DNA from: Moringa oleifera
Taxonomy: Eukaryota > Streptophyta > Magnoliopsida > Brassicales > Moringaceae
Length of the DNA stretch: 64,000 bases
Assembly (NCBI GenBank): GCA_021397835.1
Contig: JAJFZO010000344.1
Location: 2,480,001 to 2,544,000, forward strand
Reading direction: 5' to 3'
In this document: positions 55,250 through 64,000 of the stretch, piece by piece
Numbering within the stretch: the stretch's first letter is position 1
Layout: each line of letters starts with the position of its first letter
Program-made: the position numbers and the translations under genes
The notes under the pieces: model-generated
Database searches by the model: none
What the model was told of the DNA's origin: nothing
What the model saw: the letters and a program-made list of their open reading frames with translations, nothing else

Positions 55250-56020
55250 TATCATTTGTGCCTTGTTGTTCAAGTCATAACTCTTTTTCTCATTACCTTT
55301 CATGCCAATAGGGAGCAAGAGGTAAGATTGATTATCTTTAATGGTTTTTATCTTTCTTTTTATGAATGAAAAATTTGAATAGTTATGATGTCATTGCATT
55401 TTTATTTTAGGTAAATAAAACTACAGAGAGGTAATAATATTAAGATTGATTATCCTATAAATCAATAAAAAAATCATAGAATGATGCATTTAAAATGTAA
55501 TCTAATAGAATAAATCACCTTCACGATAAAACAAAACCAAGAACTATTTTCCAAAATAAGTTTCAAGGATTTGAAGAGAAAAAAATTCAAAGCAGATCCT
55601 ATCTTACAATCCTTTCTTTATAATAGTCAAATGGATACCTCTATATGGTTTTAACTTTTCATTTATAATTAAGAGCAAAAGTTACATTTGTTTAATAGGG
55701 TTGTAGTTTTACAAAAATTGGAACTTGATTACAACTAATTGTTTGATTTGCACCTTTTAATTTTCACTACTTCAACTTTATTCTCTTTCCTTTCCATAGT
55801 ATAAAATCATTCTATTATTACGATTTATTCCAACATGTATATGATGTCACGAAGTTGCTAAAATATAAAAGATAATAAAGATACCTTGTTCTTGCATCCA
55901 TTTCCTATTTGCTTGCAATGAAAGTTCAGATTGAGGCAACCTTACCTTACTAGTTTTTTCCATGGCAGGTAGGCCTGCAGTTAATACCTTGGAGCCTATT
56001 TCTTTAAAACCATTTACCAA

Positions 56021-56058
<38 letters not shown>

Positions 56059-56100
56059 TAAGTTCATATTTTCCCAAGTTTCTTCCTTTTGCTTAATAAA
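55250..56100 (+). pseudogene. MATE 3' fragment (third copy)
   Basis: Matches the end of MATE 2: exon 7 ([13 protein letters not shown] region, 55258-55321, damaged), its last intron, the start of exon 8 (VNK, about 55411), then about 400 bp of unrelated sequence, then the stop region and 3' UTR (55848 onward, TGTCACGAAGTTGCTA). Exons 1-6 are absent. The insertion inside the last exon and the loss of the 5' part make it non-functional. Confidence 0.85.
56026..56056. repeat. (AT)n microsatellite
   Basis: About 15 AT units in the MATE fragment 3' region. A similar run occurs at about 58303-58330. Confidence 0.9.
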
Positions 56101-56442
56101 AATCTTTCTTAGTTCCTTAATTCTCTGCTGTAATACTATAGTTAAACAAGATGTCATTTCATCCATCGAATTTTAATGAAATTATTTGCGATGAAAAAAT
56201 TGTTTTTCATTTCACTTATGTGAAATATCAAGAAATCACATAATAAATTACATAAGTTAATACAAATTAATATGTATTAATGTATTTAATTTTAGATTGA
56301 TACTCAACTTAATATTATTTTCAAATTCTTTTTTGTATTTTTTTATGACTCATAAATAAAGTCTATAAACCTTAAATTTTGTAAAATCATAATATTAAAT
56401 TATATAAAAATATTAATTATTTATATTTTATAAACATCTTAC

Positions 56443-56720
56443 TACAATAAAATTGACTTTAGATAATGGTTGCTAAACTAAAGTTTATTACAATGATAAA
56501 AAAAATGATGAAAAATAAATGACAGTTCAAAAATATGATCTAAAGTCACTTGAGATGACGGTCGCACATCCGTCATCTAAAATAGCTTTAGATCATAACA
56601 TCTTTGACTTTAATAAAATAGTCGTAGAACCGACATCTGAAATCACCATGTTATATAACAGTTGGATTTGATATTAGATGACAATCAACATATTATTATA
56701 TAAAGTATCTCATTTTTATT
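56443..56720. mobile_element. Possible small CACTA/MITE-like remnant
   Basis: Begins TTACTACAATAAAATTGAC, close to the CACTACAA termini of CACTA elements, and contains AGATGACGG...CCGTCATCT, a 9-bp perfect inverted repeat around an 8-base loop at about 56554-56580. ATCTAAAG and TGAC-type motifs recur. Ends are not certain. Confidence 0.35.
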
Positions 56721-56880
56721 TTATTTTATTTTATTTATTATTATTGTAATACCATTAAAAAATAAAAATTATTTAAGTTAAAGATAATGAAAAAAAAACT
56801 ATATATATATGTAATAAAACCCTCATACTTTTTATTTAGTTACATTATGCCATACCACGTCCTAAATCAAATATAACTTG

Positions 56881-57187
56881 CTTAAATGGGCCAACCATCA
56901 TTTACTTGCAAAGACATTTGCTTCCTGCTGTTAGGAAGTTTATCCCCCCAATCCAAACCCCTTAAGTGATAGGAGTGAGGGTGTTGCCTTTGCTCATTTG
57001 TCGATCGATATTGAGCCTCGCATGAAAATGGATTATTAGGATTAAAAGGGGCGTAGCACTTAAGAAGCAAAGAAAATGATGCTGAGTGCATAGGAATGCC
57101 TAATCTATACAAGGGATTTTTGCATTCACCTAGCGCTTCTATCATGTATTGGGATGACTCTGAGGTCAAATTAGTCTTTGGTCGCAA
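56881..57187 (-). other. Unrecognised 101-codon ORF
   Basis: Open minus-strand frame in locally less AT-rich DNA, with the phrase SSQYMIEALGECKNPLYRLG. No family recognised, no splice partner seen. It may be a gene fragment or chance. Confidence 0.25.
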
Positions 57188-57199
57188 GGTGGCATGCTT

Positions 57200-58302
57200 C
57201 TGTCTGAGACTGAGGCCTGCTTTGCCATTCCCACTCTTTCACTAGTTAAGTAGTGCACTTGCTGCTCTTTCCATTTGATGAAAGCTTCTCAAGAATTCTT
57301 TTTAACATTTCCAATTTGTAATGTTTTGAATTCTTCAAAAGAAAGACCTTTGTATGCCAAGTCGAGGTGCTTGAACTCTAGTATTCTATGCTGTAAAAGA
57401 ATAAAAAACTAGCTTTTAATTTGAAAAAAAGAACTTAAATCAAAATACTTAATAACATGGTTATACGTTTATGCAAAACTTCTACCCTGAGCACACGCAA
57501 TAAAGCCATAGACAGTCAAGTGAAATCTAATCCACAAAATAATTTGATTCATGGATAGCATCATTATGGAAAAGGCCGTAATGTCAGAGGAATCATTAAT
57601 GCATGGCATAGAGGGGGAGGACATAAGTGCTGACACCATAAAATTGATTTCTAAAGAAATGAAAAAGACTTATATGGTAAAATAATAACCATAGATATAA
57701 TCGAAATGCATACATTTGTCTCATACACAATGAGGATGGTAAGAAGAGATATATTTTACATCCCAGAGGGGATATAATTGGAGATCCCATTATTTTTGGT
57801 ACAGAAGTTGCTATAAAAATACGAAATGTCCTACCTTTGGGTGCAGTTTGAACTATTGATTTACATAATTGGTAACAACCCTACTAATAAAGTGGCTTAA
57901 AAGCAGCAAATGGTACAAACTCTAGAGCACCTATCTTACTAAGAATAATAAAGGAGCTTCAAAGCCATAACATAATTTAAGGGCTTTAAAACTCACATTT
58001 TTGTTAAATAAAAATTGGCTTATGGTTAGTTTTACTCATAACTGAACGTGTTAACTAAATGCCAAAACTTGAAACTTTAAAATAAGATTGTTTGGCCTTC
58101 CCATTCAAGATTACCTCACTCTCTTTAGAGCATTTACAGGCAAGGAAGGAAGAAGTTCAAGGCTTACATGCATGTAAACTATAATAGGATTATAAATTGC
58201 AAACTGCACACTTCCTCCCCCCGAAGCCTCGTTGTTTCTAGTCCATTGAAGAAAGTCTTTTTGATGTATTATTCATTAGCTAATCTCTTTATGAAAACAT
58301 CC

Positions 58303-58333
<31 letters not shown>

Positions 58334-58600
58334 AGTACCATTACCATAGACTGTAATATCAAGAGATGTTCTACTAAATAAGACGAATGAAGATATATAC
58401 ATATATATATTAAAAAAATAATATAAGTATCATGTTTTAAGAATACCCAAGTGAAGAATTTTTTTATACAAGCAAATGTGTGGATTAAAGCAAAATGAAA
58501 GAGAGAACAAGAGCCACGAAAATGGCAAGATCACATGCATACCCACCATTTTTACACATCCAAATCTCTAGCATCACCACTTGCCACATTAACCCATTAT
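57200..58600. other. Intergenic region, no gene seen
   Basis: Mixed-composition DNA with an (AT)n microsatellite at about 58303-58330. No recognisable coding or mobile feature. Confidence 0.6.
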
Positions 58601-59599
58601 TGAAGTTTTGGCATGGGCAAGCCTTGCTCTTGCTAAGTTAAAGAAGTGTGAAGCTGGTTACACGATAGCAAGGTGATATCAATAAGCTAAAATGACGTGG
58701 TGGCAAAGTGAAGGCATGGTACAGATTTTCATTGAAGTCCTAACCCAAGTGATGTCACGGGTAGTACACAAGTGGGTGTTGGCATATGACTAGAGCTGGT
58801 CGAGGGAATAATCAGCTCGTCAAGGAGTGCTTGACGAGTCTTTGACATGTAGGTCATGAAAATAGCTTAAAATGTTAGATATGTGAGCGAGGTACTTCAC
58901 AAGTAGGCAAGTGAAATACTCGAAAGCATTGAATATTGCCCAGTGTTGGCACCAAGCTGGGTGTGCACACAGACATGAAGCATATGTTATGCACATGGTT
59001 GGCTTAGCTCAAGTACTTGGCGACCATTACTATCAATTAATAATAGTTGTGAGAGTGAAACATTTATCGTTGAAGGCTTAAGCTTAGGCTGCATGCATGG
59101 CTAGCTTTATGGTGGTGAAGCCACATTACTGTAAGGTAGTTAGAGGTGTCAACCACAAGTTTCATAGCTGGTTTACTCTATATGAAGAGCCATTAATGGG
59201 TTTGTGATGTCTTATTATGTTTCAAGTGTATTTTCCTTTTGATGAAATGTTGGGATTAGTTTTTGTAATTTCTTATGTCTACTCTTTACTATAGCTTACA
59301 TTTGTGTTATATTTCCTTATGTGCATACTTATTGATTATGCGTGTGCATAAAAATTTTGTTAATGAGTTAAGTGTCACTCGGGCCCTCACTAGGTAGGAA
59401 TTAGGTTATGAACCTCAACTATTTGATAATAAGAATTAGAGCCAAGTTAGTTTCGTTACATTAATAATTTCAGTTTCTCAACATAAATGAGATCAGAGAA
59501 AGGATAACTTGTTTGCAGAATTTAGTGAATACCTCACAGATTAATAACATTATAAGTGTTACAGTTAAAATGAAATAACATAACGGGCAATTGAGGGTG

Positions 59600-60960
59600 G
59601 TCTAAAATGCTTTGGTTGAAATGTTAAAGGACATCGAAGTCTGCTTCGCATTTGTCATGCGAGACCTTGTGTCTTTGATAAATTGGGTAAAGGAATGGGA
59701 TATAGATTTTGGATATAAGCTTACGTTGTTGAAAAAGGTTGTGATTATTCTTCTGAGATAAAGAGAATGTGGCTCATCCAAGATGAAAGCCCCTAAGTCA
59801 AAGCCATTTGATAACAGTAGAAACTATAAAAGGCTTGAAAACTTTCTATAGGACAATAGAATAGAATTTGAAAGCTTCTTATATTCTAAAGGTAGAGCAA
59901 GGAACTATCATTAGCATGTATTTATAAGGAAATACAAAACTCTAGTGGTGAACTCAAATAGAGAATGATGCCAGTACGGGAAGGTCAATAATCAATACAT
60001 GTGATATGTTGAAAAAGGAATTGAAGGATTAATTCTTACCTTGTGAAATGGCTTGGGTTATAAGGGAGTTATTAAAAGTATTAAAGCACATGGGGTCGAT
60101 GCAAGAGTATGTTAAAGAGTTTTGTTAAAGACTGCTAAACATAAAAAATATGTATGAATAAGACAAACTGTGCAACATTGTCTTTAGGCTATAGTCTTGC
60201 ATACAATTGGAGCTAAGAAGGCAAGGTTTTAAAGATTTGCCCTCTGTTTTCGCAGTTATGGATAACTTAAGTGGATTTTAAGTACAACAAGAATACAGAC
60301 AAGGATAGTACTAATGACAAGTCCAAGAAGAAAAAAGCAAAAATTTCTTGTGACAAGTCTAGAAGTAACTCTCTTCCATAGACCAAGGGAAAGGTACTAT
60401 TACCTTTAATGGTTGTTTTAGTGCAGTAGTCCATATAAAGTGTGAGAGTGCCAAAAAAGAAAAAAAAAATTGAATGCTTTAATTATGAAGGAGAACAATG
60501 AGGAAGATGTGGAGGAAGCATCTATTAAGGTGAATCCCCTCAAATTACTAAAATTTATCATAGCCAAGACTACACATCCAAAGTTGATGTATGCGTCAAC
60601 AATAATTAATAGGGCTAAAGTGTTGGTGTTGTTAGATACAGGTGCTTCAAATAGTTTTATGGTAGAGAAAATGATAGAAAGGCTTGTTTGAAGCCATCCT
60701 CGATTATAGCAAGGATTAAAGTTATGAATGCAGAAGCTAAATTGGTTTAAAGAATGGCTACAATGACACTGAAATTAGGAAGTTAGTGAGGGAATGTCAA
60801 TCTTATGGTCATACCACTTAGCCACTTTGAGATGATTCTAAGGTTGGACTTCTTTAAGACAGCAAAGGTTTTCTTGATGCTTTACATTGATGTCTTAATG
60901 GTGATGAATGAGGCATCTCTTTTTTTTGTAAAGATAATTAGCTCCTTAATTTTGATGGCT
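59600..60960 (+). pseudogene. Gypsy gag-protease remnant, unit 1
   Basis: Broken gag (SSKMKAPKSKPFDNSRNYKRLENFL at codon level, about 59775-59850) followed by an open frame at 60470-60691 holding the retropepsin motif VLLDTGASNSFMVEK, with the catalytic Asp-Thr-Gly intact, and downstream MILRLDFFKTAKVFL (about 60830). Sequence then runs straight into the next LTR. Confidence 0.75.
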
Positions 60961-62059
60961 AAGAAAACGAAAACAAAGTTATAAGGTTTGAAGCAACTTA
61001 AGATAGGTTCAAGTAAAAGAAAAATAACACCAAAGAGTTACCTCAAGAAAGCTTTGACGAGGATGTCAAATTCACTTTATTGGGGTGGTTTGTTAGCCCT
61101 ATGACTAGTGCAGTAAAGTCTTAGCATGGACTTGGCTTCGCTCCATGCCAAGTTAAGAAAGCGTGAAGTTGGATGCGTGGTAGCAAAGTGATATTAATAA
61201 GTTAAAGTGACGTAGTGGCATGGTGAATACGTGGCATGGACACTCATCGAGGCCTTAGCCCAAGTAATGTCATGAATAGCATCATAAGTAGGTGATAACA
61301 CACAACTATATCGAGGGAGTTGTTGACTCACCAAAGGGTGTCTGACAAGTCATTGACGCATGGATTATGGAGATGACTCAAGGTGTTGGACATATGTGCA
61401 AGGAACTTAGCAAGCAAGCAAGTCAAACACCTATAAGCATCAGATGTTAGCACACATTGACACAAAAGTGGGCATGCATGGGGGCATAAAGCACATGATG
61501 TGCAAATGGTTGACTTTGCTCAAGTAGTTGGCAGCAATTATCACTAGTTGATAGCAGTTGTAAGAGTGAAACACTTGTCACTAAAAGCTAAAACATAGGT
61601 GTTTGCATGGCTAGCTTTGTGATGGTAAAGGCATATTACCCTAGGGTGGTTAGGGATGTCAATCGCAAGTTTTATAGCTGATGTATTATATAGGTAGAGT
61701 CATTGATGGGTGTGTGATGTCCTGCATTGTTTAAGGTGTATTTCTTTTTTGATGAATGAAAAGTGTAGGATTGCTTCTCATAATTGCTTATGTCTATTCT
61801 TTACTCTCTCTTATATATGTGTGTTTAGTTTTCATGTGTGTATACTTATTGATTATGTGTGCACATAGATATTTGTCTAATGAGTTAGGTGTCATTTATG
61901 GCATCACTCAATAGGAATTGGATGACGAACCTTAACCGTGTGGCAATGAGTATCAAAGCTTAATTGCCTTGGTTGCATTAGTGCTTTCAGTTGCTCGTCA
62001 TGAATGAGATGAAAAAAAGGTTGACTTATTTAAAGGATTTTATGGTTGCCCCATAGATC

Positions 62060-63480
62060 GACCATGCTATGAGTTTTGTTATTCAAATTAAATAGTATAC
62101 CAAGCAATTAAGAGTGAATACTTTTTTTGAAATGCAAAAAGACATGGAAGTTAGCTTCGTATCTGTCATGCATGACTTTGTGTCCTTGAAAAATTGGGTA
62201 AAAGAAGTGGATAAAGATTTAGAAGATGAGTTTGCCTTGCTAAAGAGGGCTGTGATGAATCTTTTGAGGCAAGGGGACGATGGCTCATTTAAAATAAAAG
62301 TCCCTAAGCTAAAGTCATTTGATAGTAGTCAAAACTTAAAAGAGTTTAAAAACTTTTTATGCGACATAAAATAGTATTTCAAAGCCACTTGCATTACATA
62401 AGAGGAGTAAATAACTATCACTAATATATATTTGCAAAGGGATACAAAACATCAATGGTAAACTCAAATAAAGGATAGTGCTAGTGCAGGGAGGTTGATG
62501 ATTGATATGTGGGATGTGTTAAAGAAAAGAATTTATGGATTAATTTCTACCTTGAAAAATGGCTTAGATTGTAAGAGAGTCATTGAAAGCATTAAAGAAC
62601 ACAACTTCAGTACGCGAAAATATGTTAAAAATTTTAGTTCAATATTATTGGACATTGAAAACATGTTCTAGAAGGACAAATTATTCAAATTTGTTTTTGA
62701 GATATAGTCTTGGGTGCAATCGGAGCTAAGGAGGTAAGGTGTAAAAGACTTGCCTTTCTTATTAGTAGCTATGGATAGCTTGATGGCTTTCAAGCATAAT
62801 AAGAATACTAAAAAAGATTGTACCATTGATAAATCTAATCAAAAGAAAGTGAAAACTTCTTGTGATAAGTCCTAGAGTAACTATCCTTCATGGATGAAGA
62901 AGAAAGGTGCTACTAACTTTTGTGGTTCCTTTTTATGTAATGGACCATATAAATTGCGGGAGTGCCAAAAAGAGAAATGCTGAATGCTTTGATTGTAGAA
63001 AAGAGTAATCAAAAGAAGGATACAAAGGAAGTAACCATTAAGATGAATCACTACTAATTGATAAACACTAGAACACACTAAGGATGCATACCCAATGTTG
63101 ATGTATATGTCAATAAGGATTGATGGAGCTGAAGTGTTGGCGTTCCTGGATTCGATTACTATAAATAATTTTATGGCAAAGAAAATGGTGGAAATGCTTA
63201 GTGTGAAGCCTTTTCTTGTCAAAGTAAGGATAATGGCTATAAATGTGGAAGCTAACTTGGAACGAGGATGGCTGCAATGAAGTTAGGGAGTTGGCAAGAA
63301 AAAGTCAATCTCATGGTCATACCACTTGATGACTTCAAGATGATTCTGGGATTAGATTTCTTTTAGGCAACAAAGGCTTTCTTGGTGCCTCATATTGATG
63401 GCTTGATGGTGATGGAGGAGGCATCACCTTATTTTATGAAAAGAATTAGCTGCTTATGTTTAATAACTAAAAAGATGGAA
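62060..63480 (+). pseudogene. Gypsy gag-protease remnant, unit 2
   Basis: Gag N-terminal frame 62114-62374 with FKIKVPKLKSFDSSQNLKEF, then capsid-region remnants (WDVLKKRI, KYVKNFSS, SELRR.GVKDLPF) to about 62870. The protease region (about 63090-63280) has FLDSITINNF where unit 1 has LLDTGASNSF, so the catalytic triplet is lost. Then MILGLDFF (about 63340) and the next LTR. Confidence 0.75.
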
Positions 63481-64000
63481 ATAAAGTTGTAAGATTTGAA
63501 GCAACTTAAGGTTAGCTCGAGCAAAGGGCAGATAACACCAAAGAGTTACCTCAAGAAAGGTTTGAAGAGTTCGTCAAGTTTTCTTGGTGGGGTTGGTTTA
63601 TTAACCCTGTGACAGGTTGCTTGGCAAAGTCCTAACATGCGTGGGCCTTATCCTTTGCCAAGCTGAGGAAGCACTAAGCTAGGCGCACGATAGCAAGATG
63701 ATATCAATAAGCTAAAGTGGCATGATGCATGGTGAAGCCGTGTCATGGATGCTCATTGAGGCCTCAACCCTAGTGATGCTATGGGTAGTATGACAAGTGG
63801 GTGTTGGCATAGGATTAGAGCTGGTTAATGGAGTAGCCAACTCGTAAAAAGGTGTTTAGTGAGCCTTTTATGTTAAATCGTGGAGATGGCTTAAAGGATT
63901 GGATATACAGGCAAATGAAACACCTATAAGCGTCGGACATTGGCACGCATTGGCACTAAGTTGAGCATGAAGCACATGGTGTTTGCATGGTTGGTAAGCA

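Larger units (their letters stand above)
58611..64000 (+). mobile_element. Tandem array of gag-protease LTR retroelements (Ty3-gypsy derived)
   Basis: Order: LTR (58611-59427), internal (59428-61108), LTR (61109-61945), internal (61946-63617), LTR (from 63618, cut by the window). Matching LTR starts are about 2.50 kb apart. Each internal region begins with a tRNA-Met-like primer site (about 59430, AATTAGAGCCAA; about 61946, GAGTATCAAAGCTT) and codes only for gag and an aspartic protease before the next LTR. No reverse transcriptase, RNase H or integrase is present. This is the layout of non-autonomous gag-bearing terminal-repeat elements. All copies carry stops. Confidence 0.82.

Overview
This window is nuclear DNA of a dicot plant. 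Evidence: spliced genes with GT-AG introns; plant-specific families (tau-class glutathione S-transferase, CDKD-type CDK-activating kinase, plant MATE/DTX transporters); plant transposon families (MULE with Ulp1-like gene, Ty1-copia, Ty3-gypsy gag-only elements, LINE); and very AT-rich intergenic DNA. The species cannot be named from sequence alone. There are five apparently intact protein genes: two GSTs, one CDKD kinase and two MATE transporters. Most of the rest is transposon-derived. I assembled the exon structures by eye from splice sites and reading-frame phase; every exon sum closes in frame.

Layout. 1-3.77 kb: right part of a MULE transposon, transposase decayed, minus strand. 3.77-7.7 kb: duplicated block with a GST 3' remnant and an intact tau GST. 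8.56-18.28 kb: a complete 9.7-kb MULE with terminal inverted repeats and a 9-bp target duplication. It carries a core-deleted transposase (+), a decayed DUF1985/Ulp1 peptidase gene (-) and several internal tandem repeat arrays. 19.4-22.3 kb: degenerate LTR retrotransposon with gag remnants. 22.3-25.9 kb: second copy of the duplicated block with a second tau GST. 26-29.4 kb: AT-rich, no gene seen.

29.77-36.3 kb: CDKD kinase, 7 exons, 411 aa. 37.26-40.40 kb: MATE gene 1 (-), 8 exons, 472 aa. 41-46.6 kb: spacer with a CACTA-like end and a LINE fragment, bounded by inverted copies of the MATE upstream region. 47.24-50.29 kb: MATE gene 2 (+), 8 exons, 464 aa. 50.77-54.9 kb: degenerate Ty1-copia element (-). 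55.25-56.1 kb: fragment of a third MATE gene. 58.6-64 kb: tandem LTR-gag/protease-LTR-gag/protease-LTR array with a period of about 2.5 kb.

The intact genes fit two themes. GST and MATE families are commonly linked to detoxification and both have been amplified locally, the GSTs by direct segmental duplication and the MATEs by an inverted duplication. The kinase is a single-copy housekeeping gene acting in cell cycle and transcription. The most unusual elements are the MULE with Ulp1-like gene and higher-order internal repeats, the gag-protease-only tandem retroelement array, and the second GST, whose usual catalytic serine position holds glycine.
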